DNA of 7,582 nt. It comes from Candidatus Izemoplasma sp. (GTDB lineage Bacteria; Bacillota_I; Bacilli_A; Izemoplasmatales; Izemoplasmataceae). The first letter of the stretch is position 1; every line of letters begins with the position of its first letter. The stretch is taken from positions 1 to 7,582 of the forward strand of contig SKGI01000072.1 of assembly GCA_007117555.1 (NCBI GenBank). The letters are read 5' to 3'. The notes under the pieces are model-generated. The model saw only the letters and a program-made list of their open reading frames with translations, was not told where the DNA came from and did not search any database. This document shows, one piece after another, positions 1 to 6,632 of this stretch. A program made the translations under genes and the position numbers.

Positions 1-1500
1 CAAGATCCAGAAGAACTGAAAGAGTTTGTTGATAAATCAACACGTGGCTCGGATCCGAATGAAACGACAAAACTTGACAAAATCGCCTTATTTTTCAAAA
101 CGATGTTCGACAAAATTCGCGCCTTTTCAACCAAAGATAATAAAGAAAAAAAGGACTCTTCATTCCGTCGGAGAATGCGGATTTTTTACCGTCGGATTGC
201 GAGACGTGTTGTCGATCGTTTTAATTTTGAAGCCGGCGTCGATATTTTAGATGAAACCAGTGTACTGTATCGACGCAATCGCGTTATTAAAAATATCTTA
301 ATCGTCACCAACTTAGTCTTTCTGTTGTTCACGGCCATTGGTGTTCGAGAACCGAACTATATCGTCATTTTTGGCTTTGGTATCTTTATGTTTGCGATCA
401 ATACAACTTTAAAACGAATCATTCGCGAAGAGCCGCGAACATTGCTTAAACAACAAATGGCTATGTATATCGCAAGCACGTATATACTACTGGCGTCAAT
501 CGGTGTTTACATCAAGTTGAGGGTTGGGGCTAATCCAGACTATCTAGTCGATTTTTCCATTACACAAGCTGGCTATGTACTGATTTATTTCTCGCTTGTC
601 GTCATTGCACTTTATCAAGATGCGCGCTTACTAAGGTTTATGTTTAAGTGGGTTTTAGTGTTAGTCACGCTCATACACATCTTTATTATGCACCCGCTTT
701 ATTTAGAGGCGTCCTCACTTGAAAATCTTTTTAACTACTTGTATCATACCAACCGAGAAGTTACGATCGATATCTTTTTGCGCACATTGGTTTTAATTAT
801 CTTTAACATTGCGCTTTATTCTTCTGTAGCCATCGGTGAGATGATGAACAACAAACGAAAAGAAGAACTCAAAAAGCGTCGCGATATGGAAACAGATTTC
901 AAAGCGGTCGTTGGCGATGTCTTTGATGTCATTAGTGTATTTAATACCCATTCACTCATTGAAGATACAACAAGCGCTCATCGTGTTGCTGAAATCGCCT
1001 CAAGACTTGGGAATGTCTTAGGTTTAAGTCCAAACGTATGTCAAGAAATTTTCCAATATTCTAAAATTCATGTTGATCGTGTTAAAGACTTATCGATTCT
1101 TGAGTATGAGAGTAAAGAAGTGTTAAATGAACGCGATTATCAAGTGATTCGTGAAAAAACCATTCTCGGTAGTGTCATCATCAAACGACTTCAGTTGAAC
1201 CAAAAAACCGAAGATATCGTTCGTGCACACTTTGAAAAAACTGCAGATAAAGCCTTTACTGAGAGGATGAAGCGGATTCAACGTACTCAAGAAGGTCAAA
1301 TCATCTTGCTTGCTGAAATGTACGAAGTGCTGCGGCAATCAAGAAACTACAAGACGGCCTTAAACCATAAACGTACCACAGAGCTTCTTGAATTAGAATT
1401 CAAAGAATACTTTGAACCATATATTCTCGATCGCTTCATAAAATATAGTGGCGAATTCGAAGATTACTACCAACGATTCAGAATGAAAATGGCAAACTAA
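1..1500 (+). CDS. Six-helix membrane protein with degenerate HD-GYP-like cytoplasmic domain (5' partial)
   Basis: The frame is open from the first base. The first ATG (103) has no Shine-Dalgarno site and no in-frame ATG, GTG or TTG precedes it, so the true start lies upstream; 499 residues are visible. Counting from the Met at 103, a very basic juxtamembrane stretch (about 11-40) is followed by six likely membrane helices (about 62-80, 86-103, 119-138, 155-171, 180-198, 226-245). A charged, probably coiled-coil linker (247-265) then leads to a cytoplasmic domain of about 200 residues. Residues 282-447 follow the HD-GYP pattern: SAHRVAEIASRLGNVLGLS; then an ILGSVIIKRL helix; then AHFEK where HHE..DG.GYP is expected; then GQIILLAEMYEVLRQSRNYK, matching the family's final 'vaDvydALtsdRpYr' helix. 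The HD, HHE and GYP metal/catalytic motifs are absent, so c-di-GMP hydrolysis is unlikely; a binding or scaffold role is inference. It ends at a terminator and is probably not co-transcribed with the downstream operon. Confidence 0.85.
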   Translation, partial: QDPEELKEFVDKSTRGSDPNETTKLDKIALFFKTMFDKIRAFSTKDNKEKKDSSFRRRMRIFYRRIARRVVDRFNFEAGVDILDETSVLYRRNRVIKNILIVTNLVFLLFTAIGVREPNYIVIFGFGIFMFAINTTLKRIIREEPRTLLKQQMAMYIASTYILLASIGVYIKLRVGANPDYLVDFSITQAGYVLIYFSLVVIALYQDARLLRFMFKWVLVLVTLIHIFIMHPLYLEASSLENLFNYLYHTNREVTIDIFLRTLVLIIFNIALYSSVAIGEMMNNKRKEELKKRRDMETDFKAVVGDVFDVISVFNTHSLIEDTTSAHRVAEIASRLGNVLGLSPNVCQEIFQYSKIHVDRVKDLSILEYESKEVLNERDYQVIREKTILGSVIIKRLQLNQKTEDIVRAHFEKTADKAFTERMKRIQRTQEGQIILLAEMYEVLRQSRNYKTALNHKRTTELLELEFKEYFEPYILDRFIKYSGEFEDYYQRFRMKMAN

Positions 1501-1513
1501 TCTAAGATAAATT

Positions 1514-1542
1514 AAAACATGCGGAACACCGCATGTTTTTTT
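1514..1542 (+). terminator. Intrinsic terminator after the membrane-protein gene
   Basis: An 11-bp perfect stem (1514-1524 with 1529-1539, core acatgcgg/ccgcatgt) closes an AACA tetraloop. A run of seven T follows the GC-rich core (1536-1542). It begins 14 nt after the stop codon, so it should end the upstream transcript and separate it from the glutamate operon. Confidence 0.93.
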
Positions 1543-1568
1543 GATTTTCACCCCGTTTTTGAACTATT

Positions 1569-1582
1569 TTTAAGCGCTTACA
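1569..1582 (+). promoter_or_regulatory. cre-like catabolite control site (candidate CcpA operator)
   Basis: TTTAAGCGCTTACA matches the classical cre consensus TGWNANCGNTNWCA at 13 of 14 positions; only the second base (T for G) differs. The core AAGCGCTT is a perfect palindrome. It sits about 20 nt upstream of the -35 box, centred near -60 relative to the inferred start. That is the geometry known for CcpA-activated genes such as Bacillus subtilis ackA; repression remains possible. Binding is inferred from sequence alone. Confidence 0.55.
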
Positions 1583-1601
1583 TATTTTTCGTCAAAAAGG
1601 G

Positions 1602-1629
1602 TTGATTTCTAGTCTAGCAGGTGTATAAT
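1602..1629 (+). promoter_or_regulatory. Sigma-A type promoter of the glutamate mutase operon
   Basis: A -35 element TTGATT (1602-1607) and a consensus -10 TATAAT (1624-1629) are 16 bp apart, in AT-rich DNA downstream of the terminator. Transcription would start near 1635-1638, giving an untranslated leader of about 190 nt before glmS. No second convincing promoter is seen before the operon. Confidence 0.75.
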
Positions 1630-1635
1630 AAAAAA

Positions 1636-1829
1636 TGTAATAAGCATAGAAAAAAAAGAAGATCGAGGGTCGAAGACATGATGCGCATGCAAACCATTGA
1701 CATGCACACGTCCAATACTTGCCGTTACGTTTACGGACGACAGTTGTTTTTGTTCACTTCGATTGAAACGAGAAAAGGGTGTTTTTCATTATTGGAGCGC
1801 CCTTTTTGTCATAAGAAGGGATGACAATC
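1636..1829 (+). promoter_or_regulatory. Structured 5' leader of the glm operon, possible cis-acting switch
   Basis: This stretch has no supportable gene. Seen by eye: hairpin 1685-1689/1701-1705 (gcatg/catgc); stem 1709-1713/1735-1739 (cgtcc/ggacg); and a U-rich hairpin 1747-1755/1765-1774 with one bulged A. The loop of that hairpin (1756-1764) is complementary to 1662-1668, and alternatively to 1670-1675. At the 3' end a C/U segment can pair with either of two purine-rich partners (separate entry). None of the conserved B12-box or GCCACUG elements of cobalamin riboswitches, and no T-box sequence, was found. No known riboswitch class is recognised. Regulation by this leader is inference. Confidence 0.45.
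1773..1820 (+). promoter_or_regulatory. Mutually exclusive hairpins: terminator-like stem versus Shine-Dalgarno sequestering stem
   Basis: AAAAGGGTG (1773-1781) can pair with CGCCCTTTT (1798-1806): 9 bp including one G-U, followed by a short U-tract. This is an intrinsic-terminator-like hairpin with a large loop. The same 3' arm (1800-1807, cccttttt) can instead pair with 1813-1820 (aagaaggg): 8 bp including one G-U, with a 5-nt loop. The second stem buries the glmS Shine-Dalgarno sequence. The two pairings exclude each other. Only five U follow the C's and they are part of both stems, so the first hairpin may be a weak terminator or instead act as an anti-sequestor. Confidence 0.5.
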
Positions 1830-2234
1830 ATGAAAACAGTAGTCATCGGTGTTATCGGTGCGGATGTACATGCCGTTGGCAACAAAATCATCGAACATGT
1901 TTTAACTGAGCATGGTTATAACGTCATTAACATAGGGGTGCTCAGCTCACAAGAAGACTTTATTAATGCAGCCATTGAAACCGATGCGGCCGCGATATTA
2001 GTTTCGTCGCTTTACGGTCATGGTGAAATGGACTGTCAGTATATGCGTGAGAACTGTGAAGAAGCGGGTCTTTCGCATATCAAACTTTATGTCGGTGGCA
2101 ATATTGTCGTTGGTAAGCAAGATTTCAAGGCGGTCGAACAACGTTTTAAAAAAATGGGATTTGACCGGGTGTATCCGCCTGGAACGAGCATTGAAGATGC
2201 CGTGGCCCATCTTCGGGAAGATCTTGGCGAGTAA
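1830..2234 (+). CDS. glmS: Glutamate mutase sigma (S) subunit, B12-binding
   Basis: This is the small cobalamin-binding component of glutamate mutase (methylaspartate mutase, EC 5.4.99.1). With GlmE it rearranges L-glutamate to L-threo-3-methylaspartate in the cytoplasm. The 134 residues form one Rossmann-like B12 domain. The base-off/His-on motif D12-x-H14-x-x-G17 (ADVHAVGN) supplies the axial histidine; the S59-x-L61 (VSSLYG) and G89-G90 ([10 protein letters not shown]) motifs contact the nucleotide tail. The match to the clostridial protein runs nearly end to end. An in-frame ATG at 1821 directly abuts the Shine-Dalgarno AGAAGGG (1814-1820), too close to use, so the ATG at 1830 with 9-nt spacing is preferred; it also fits the family's length. 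It is the first operon gene and overlaps glmL by 1 nt. It is unrelated to glucosamine-6-phosphate synthase, also called GlmS; mutS and mamA are synonyms. Confidence 0.97.
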   Translation: MKTVVIGVIGADVHAVGNKIIEHVLTEHGYNVINIGVLSSQEDFINAAIETDAAAILVSSLYGHGEMDCQYMRENCEEAGLSHIKLYVGGNIVVGKQDFKAVEQRFKKMGFDRVYPPGTSIEDAVAHLREDLGE

Positions 2235-3616
2235 TGTCGGTTCAACTGCTTGTTGATTTTGGATCCACGTATACGAAGCTGACCGCTATCGACCTTGAAG
2301 CCGAACGAATCATCGGTACGTCTAAAGCGATGACAACTGTCAAAACAGATGTTTTAGAAGGCTTTGATCGTGCCCTTGAACAACTGAAAGTTTCACACCC
2401 GGATCTCCCAGAGATTACCGGTGTTTCAGCATGTTCAAGTGCGGCAGGCGGGTTGAAAATGGCCGCAATTGGCTTAGTTGAAGAATTAACTGTCGAGGCA
2501 GCTAAACGCGCTTGTCTTGGGGCAGGTGCGCTAGTGAATCACGTGTTTTCACATCACTTAAGTCGTAAAGAAATTAAACAATTGCGCCAAGCGGATATTG
2601 ATATTATCATGTTGGCGGGTGGTACTGATGGTGGCAATAAAGAATGCATTCTCCATAATGCGCGCAAATTAAAAGAAGCCAATCTTGGCATTCCTATTAT
2701 TGTGGCGGGCAATAAAGATGCGGCCGATGAAATTGAAGAAATCTTTGAGAATTCTGAAGTTGAGTATTTTATTGTAGACAATGTGATGCCTAAATTGAAA
2801 CAGCTACAAGTCAAAGATGCTAAAAACGTCATCCGGCAAATTTTTATTACGAAAATTATTGAAGCGAAAGGCATTAAAAAAGCTGAGGAAAAGACTGGAG
2901 AAATTATTATGCCGACGCCAGAAGCTGTTTTAATTGCCGCGGAACTACTGGCTAAAGGGTATGAAGATGAACCGGGCTTTGGTGAATTGATGATTATCGA
3001 TGTGGGTGGTGCAACGACCGATGTCCATACGATTGGCGCGGGTTATCCCAAGCGGAGCGAAGTCATTTTCAAAGGTTTACAAGAGCCTTTCGCAAAAAGG
3101 ACTGTAGAAGGGGATCTTGGCATGCGCTATAGTGCAAACGCTTTGCTCAGTCTTGTCTCACCGTATGAGTTTAAACAGTATTATCATCGGGAAGAGACGA
3201 AAGATTTTGAAAAATCGGTCCAGCGGCGTTTTGAAAATGTCGATTACTTACCTGATGATGACGAAGAAAAAGAATTTGATAAGGCGATGGCGCGAATTTG
3301 CTGTGACTATTCGATGAGTCGTCATGTCGGTCATGTTGAAGTCGTCTATACCCCTTTAGGCAATATGTATTATCAAACGGGTAAAGATTTGACTGATATT
3401 CAATATGTCATCGGCACAGGCGGTGTCCTTATCAACCATGATGATGCGAAAGACATTTTGCGTGAAGTGAATCACAAAAGCAATAAGAAACTCGAGCTGC
3501 GCCCGACTGACCCCATTTTCCTCATTGATCGGAAGTACATTTTATCCGCTATGGGGTTACTCGGACAGAAATACCCAAAGCTTGCCTTAAAATTGATGAA
3601 ACAACATTTAGAGTAG
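2234..3616 (+). CDS. glmL: GlmL, actin-like ATPase reactivating glutamate mutase
   Basis: The MutL/GlmL family belongs to the actin-like (ASKHA) ATPases. Members act as chaperones that exchange damaged cobalamin for intact adenosylcobalamin in glutamate mutase. This is not the mismatch-repair MutL. Visible motifs in 460 residues: phosphate-1 loop [15 protein letters not shown] (7-21), a [15 protein letters not shown] segment (67-81), LAGGTDGGN (127-135), phosphate-2 loop [14 protein letters not shown] (254-267), the family signature [10 protein letters not shown] (289-298) and a C-terminal [10 protein letters not shown] adenosine-type motif (392-401). Length is normal for the family and the reading frame is intact. 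The start ATG shares its A with the glmS stop (TAATG), suggesting translational coupling. The position between glmS and glmE is the same as in Clostridium tetanomorphum. Confidence 0.95.
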   Translation: MSVQLLVDFGSTYTKLTAIDLEAERIIGTSKAMTTVKTDVLEGFDRALEQLKVSHPDLPEITGVSACSSAAGGLKMAAIGLVEELTVEAAKRACLGAGALVNHVFSHHLSRKEIKQLRQADIDIIMLAGGTDGGNKECILHNARKLKEANLGIPIIVAGNKDAADEIEEIFENSEVEYFIVDNVMPKLKQLQVKDAKNVIRQIFITKIIEAKGIKKAEEKTGEIIMPTPEAVLIAAELLAKGYEDEPGFGELMIIDVGGATTDVHTIGAGYPKRSEVIFKGLQEPFAKRTVEGDLGMRYSANALLSLVSPYEFKQYYHREETKDFEKSVQRRFENVDYLPDDDEEKEFDKAMARICCDYSMSRHVGHVEVVYTPLGNMYYQTGKDLTDIQYVIGTGGVLINHDDAKDILREVNHKSNKKLELRPTDPIFLIDRKYILSAMGLLGQKYPKLALKLMKQHLE

Positions 3617-3626
3617 GAGGCCCACC
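3615..3626 (+). promoter_or_regulatory. Strong ribosome binding site of glmE
   Basis: AGGAGG (3615-3620) overlaps the glmL stop codon and lies 6 nt before the ATG at 3627. It is the best Shine-Dalgarno match of the operon, fitting high expression of the large catalytic subunit. Confidence 0.85.
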
Positions 3627-5090
3627 ATGATAGAAAACAAGAAAATGCCTTGGGATGTCTTTCTAGAGACAAGAACACGCGTTCGTGGTCAATGGGAGAC
3701 TGGTCAGTCTTTAGATCTCGAGTTAGACCGTGCTGTAGAGACGCTCAAAGCTGTTCCTGATCATAAAAATTTCGCCAAAAAACTCCGCCACGCTAAAGCC
3801 AATAATATAACCATGATTCAGCCTAGAGCGGGTGTGGCTGTACTTAAAGAACATATAGACTTGTTAAAGTATCTTGAAACCAAAGGTGAAGCTGATTTTT
3901 TACCTTCAACTATTGATTCCTATACCCGTCAGAATCGGTATGAAAATGCCAAGGACGGCATTCGCGAGTCTGAAAAACAAGGTCGCAGTATGTTAAATGG
4001 GTTTCCAGCAGTCGTTTATGGTGTAGATGGCTGTAAACAAGTTCAAGACGCTGTTGGGGTACCAGTTCAAGCGCGTCATGGCACCCCGGATGCGCGCTTG
4101 TTATCAGAAGTCATACACGCCGCGGGCTGGACTTCGAATGAAGGCGGCGGCATCTCTTACAACATCCCCTATGCTAAAAATATTGGTTTAGAAGATACGT
4201 TGCGTTACTGGCAGTATGCCGATCGTTTAGTTGGTTTTTATGCCGAGCAAGGCATCGAAATTAACCGTGAACCATTTGGTCCCTTGACTGGGACGCTTGT
4301 ACCACCGAGTATTTCCCATACTGTGGCCATTATCGAAGCCATTCTTGCGGCTGAACAAGGCGTAAAAAATATTACGGTTGGGTATGGACAAGGGGGCAAC
4401 ATTCTTCAAGACATTGCCGCGCTACAAACGCTTGCTGAACTGACGCCATATTACTTGAAACTATTCGGTTATCAAGATGTTTTCGTCACGACCGTTATGC
4501 ATCAATGGATGGGTGGTTTTCCAGCAGATGAAGCGCGCTCGATGGCAATTATTAGTCTTGCATCGACTGTGGCAACACTTGGTAATGCGACCAAAATGAT
4601 TACTAAAAGTCCACACGAATCTCAAGGCGTTCCAACTAAAGAAGCGAACGCAGAAGGTTTACGGGCTTCGAAAATTATCACGCGCATGTTGCATGAACAA
4701 ACATTCCCATCTTCAAAAGCGTTAAAACAGGAAAAAGAACTCATTAAACAAGAAGTCAATGCGTTGCTTTATGCGGTGCTTAATGCGGGTAAAGGTGACT
4801 TAGCGCAAGGTGTCGTTAAAGGATTTGCTAGCGGTGTCATCGACATTCCTTTTGCCCCAAGTGAGATGAATGCGGGGAAAATATTGCCCGCGCGCGATGC
4901 TGAAGGCTGCATTCGTATTCTTGAGTTTGGGAACTTAGCTTTAAGTGATGAAATTAAAGCGTTTCACCGTGACAAGTTGCAAGTTCGCGCGACGCAAGAA
5001 AACCGTCCTGTTTCTTTCCAAATGACCATTGATGACGTCTATGCCGTAAGTCAAGGTCGTTTGATCGGCCAACCAAGACGCAAAGGATGA
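3627..5090 (+). CDS. glmE: Glutamate mutase epsilon (E) subunit, catalytic
   Basis: This is the catalytic TIM-barrel subunit of adenosylcobalamin-dependent glutamate mutase (EC 5.4.99.1); it dimerises and binds two GlmS. Its 487 residues compare with about 483 in Clostridium cochlearium. All the active-site residues recalled from that enzyme appear at a constant +1 offset: the arginine claw holding the substrate carboxylates (R67 in QPRAGV, R101 in YTRQNR, R150 in QARHGTPD), E172 (NEGGGISYN) binding the substrate amino group, and K327 and E331 (TKSPHE) near the cofactor ribose. Other near-identical blocks are [14 protein letters not shown] (88-97), [15 protein letters not shown] (214-228), [13 protein letters not shown] (287-299), VIDIPFAPS and the C-terminal VSFQMTIDD. 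The enzyme is predicted to be active. The start at 3627 is supported by its AGGAGG site; the stop lies just before mal. Synonyms are mutE and mamB. Confidence 0.97.
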   Translation: MIENKKMPWDVFLETRTRVRGQWETGQSLDLELDRAVETLKAVPDHKNFAKKLRHAKANNITMIQPRAGVAVLKEHIDLLKYLETKGEADFLPSTIDSYTRQNRYENAKDGIRESEKQGRSMLNGFPAVVYGVDGCKQVQDAVGVPVQARHGTPDARLLSEVIHAAGWTSNEGGGISYNIPYAKNIGLEDTLRYWQYADRLVGFYAEQGIEINREPFGPLTGTLVPPSISHTVAIIEAILAAEQGVKNITVGYGQGGNILQDIAALQTLAELTPYYLKLFGYQDVFVTTVMHQWMGGFPADEARSMAIISLASTVATLGNATKMITKSPHESQGVPTKEANAEGLRASKIITRMLHEQTFPSSKALKQEKELIKQEVNALLYAVLNAGKGDLAQGVVKGFASGVIDIPFAPSEMNAGKILPARDAEGCIRILEFGNLALSDEIKAFHRDKLQVRATQENRPVSFQMTIDDVYAVSQGRLIGQPRRKG

Positions 5091-5095
5091 GAATG

Positions 5096-6343
5096 ATGAA
5101 AATAGTCAATGCGCTATGTACACCCGGCTTAACAGGGTTTTATTTCGACGATCAAAAAGCGATTAAACAAGGCGCTCTGATGGATGGCTTTACGTATGCT
5201 GGCGAGCCACTCACTGATAAGTTCTCTGCCATTCGTCAAGCCGGTGAGTCATTGTTAATGATGCTCGTATTAGAAGATGGACAAGTCGCATATGGTGATG
5301 CCGCAGCTGTTCAATATTCGGGTGCGGGTGGTCGCGATCCACTCTTTTTAGCAGAAGAAGGTAAACATTTTTTCGAGACGCACCTAAGATCTAAGTTGAT
5401 TGGGCTTGATGTCGCAACATTTAAAGGACATGCTGAGTTTTTTGATACGTTGATCATCGAAGGTAAAAAGTTACATACTGCGATGCGTTATGGTTTAAGC
5501 AGTGCGCTGTTACAAGCTACCGCTAAAGCACAACATAAGACCGTAGCTGAAGTCGTGCGTAAAGAGTATGGCTTGAAAAAACAAACGTATGATCCTGTGC
5601 CGATCTTTGCGCAAACGGGTGATGAACGGTATAGCAATGTTGACAAAATGATTATTAAAGAAGTTGATGTAATGCCTCATGCACTTATCAATAACATTGA
5701 CACAAAACTTGGTCACAACGGCGAACTTCTTAAAGAATATGTACAATGGATGCGCAACCGAATTCTTGATAAACGGCGCCGTGAAGACTATCTTCCGATT
5801 TTCCACATTGATGTGTATGGCACCATCGGCATTATTTTCAAAGAAGATTTGGATGCGATTTATCGTTATTTAAAAGAACTTTCTGCCGTCGCAGCACCTT
5901 TCTCGTTGCGTATTGAAGGGCCTGTTGATGCAGGCGAGCGGAAAGCAACGATGGAAGCCTTGCGTGATTTGCGCACAAAACTTGATGCGGATCCTGATGT
6001 GCACGTAGAGATTGTGGCTGATGAATGGTGCAACACACTTGAAGATGTTAAATATTTCACCGACCATAAAGCCGGCCATATGATTCAAGTTAAGACACCC
6101 GATCTTGGCAGTGTGCACAATGTCATTGAAGCGTTACTTTATTGCCGACAACATGAAATGGGCGCTTACAGTGGTGGTACATGTAATGAAACAAACATTA
6201 GTGCAGAAATCACGACTTCCATTGCGATTGCTTGTGAAGCGCGCCAATGCTTAGCGAAGCCTGGCATGGGTGCGGATGAAGGCATTATGATTGTCAAGAA
6301 TCATATGGCAAGAGAACTCGCGTTGATTGAAAGTAGGCGTTAA
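5096..6343 (+). CDS. mal: Methylaspartate ammonia-lyase
   Basis: It eliminates ammonia from L-threo-3-methylaspartate to give mesaconate (EC 4.3.1.2), the second step of the pathway. It is an enolase-superfamily member with an N-terminal capping domain and a C-terminal (beta/alpha)8 barrel. The start at 5096 gives 415 residues, versus 413 in Clostridium tetanomorphum. Expected residues are present: metal ligands D239 (FHIDVYGTIG), E274 (LRIEGP) and D309 (VADEWCNT); catalytic base K333 (QVKTPDLG); H195 (MPHALINN); and C363 (GGTCNET). The sequence aligns with the clostridial enzyme from its first residue (MKIVNALCTPGLTGFYFDD). In-frame ATGs at 5087 (overlapping the glmE stop as ATGA) and 5093 are alternatives. 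The nearest Shine-Dalgarno (AAAGG, 5082-5086) directly abuts 5087 but is well spaced from 5096. Synonym maal. Confidence 0.97.
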   Translation: MKIVNALCTPGLTGFYFDDQKAIKQGALMDGFTYAGEPLTDKFSAIRQAGESLLMMLVLEDGQVAYGDAAAVQYSGAGGRDPLFLAEEGKHFFETHLRSKLIGLDVATFKGHAEFFDTLIIEGKKLHTAMRYGLSSALLQATAKAQHKTVAEVVRKEYGLKKQTYDPVPIFAQTGDERYSNVDKMIIKEVDVMPHALINNIDTKLGHNGELLKEYVQWMRNRILDKRRREDYLPIFHIDVYGTIGIIFKEDLDAIYRYLKELSAVAAPFSLRIEGPVDAGERKATMEALRDLRTKLDADPDVHVEIVADEWCNTLEDVKYFTDHKAGHMIQVKTPDLGSVHNVIEALLYCRQHEMGAYSGGTCNETNISAEITTSIAIACEARQCLAKPGMGADEGIMIVKNHMARELALIESRR

Positions 6344-6344
6344 C

Positions 6345-6632
6345 ATGAAACGTGTTACAGTAGGAACACTAGAATCTAGTGATTGCCAAATAACCGTATC
6401 ACCGGCAAAAACAAGACAATTGTCAATCGATTCAGTCGTCAAGGCCTCTTTTGGAGAGGCGATAGAAGCGGTTATTCATCGCGTCTTAGATGAAGCGGCG
6501 CTCAATCACGTCTTAGTAGAAGTGATTGATAAAGGTGCGCTTGATTATACCATAGAAGCACGATTGAAGACGGCGATTAAACGGTTTGAGGAGGCAGATG
6601 ATGAGACGGAGTTATTTGTTCATACCGGGTGA
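6345..6632 (+). CDS. citD: Citrate/citramalate lyase acyl carrier protein (gamma subunit)
   Basis: This is the small acyl carrier subunit of the citrate lyase family. It carries the phosphoribosyl-dephospho-CoA prosthetic group as an acetyl thioester on a serine. In 95 residues the attachment motif GTLESSD (7-13) is clear, with S11 matching the modified Ser14 of the Klebsiella protein. The later VIDKGALDYTIEARL block (62-76) is also typical. The ATG at 6345 lies one base after the mal stop with AAGTAGG (6331-6337) 7 nt upstream; the TTG at 6327 inside mal lacks support. The 3' end overlaps citE by 32 nt. Next to mal, the complex most likely acts on citramalate rather than citrate; sequence alone does not separate the two. 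Confidence 0.93.
   Translation: MKRVTVGTLESSDCQITVSPAKTRQLSIDSVVKASFGEAIEAVIHRVLDEAALNHVLVEVIDKGALDYTIEARLKTAIKRFEEADDETELFVHTG
6588..6600 (+). promoter_or_regulatory. Ribosome binding site deciding the citE start
   Basis: GAGGAGG (6588-6594) lies inside the end of citD. It is 6 nt before the ATG at 6601 but only 3 nt before the tandem in-frame ATG at 6598, which favours 6601. The earlier TTG at 6586 overlaps the site itself and is not credible. Confidence 0.75.

Noticed and set aside
1697..1702. TTGACA as a second -35 box inside the leader
   Set aside because: No -10-like hexamer occurs at 15-19 bp spacing; the sequence there is GC-containing (tgccgttacg).
1636..1820. Cobalamin (B12) riboswitch upstream of a B12-enzyme operon
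   Set aside because: No B12-box-like sequence, no GCCACUG element and no matching core were found, and the leader is short for that class.
1621..1824. Open frame of 67 codons starting at GTG in the leader
   Set aside because: Its start overlaps the -10 box, so it would not be within the transcript. It lacks a Shine-Dalgarno site, is lysine/arginine-rich low-complexity at its start and overlaps the candidate RNA structures.
1998..2210. Antisense and alternative-frame open frames across the operon (e.g. 1998-2210, 2554-2874, 5510-5806 on the - strand)
   Set aside because: They lie wholly inside strongly conserved genes, show no recognisable motifs or ribosome sites and are shadows of the coding strand.
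1830..2234. glmS read as glucosamine-6-phosphate synthase or glmS ribozyme context; glmL read as mismatch repair MutL
   Set aside because: The protein is a 134-residue B12-binding domain with DxHxxG, and the 460-residue neighbour has actin-like ATPase motifs. Only the gene names coincide.
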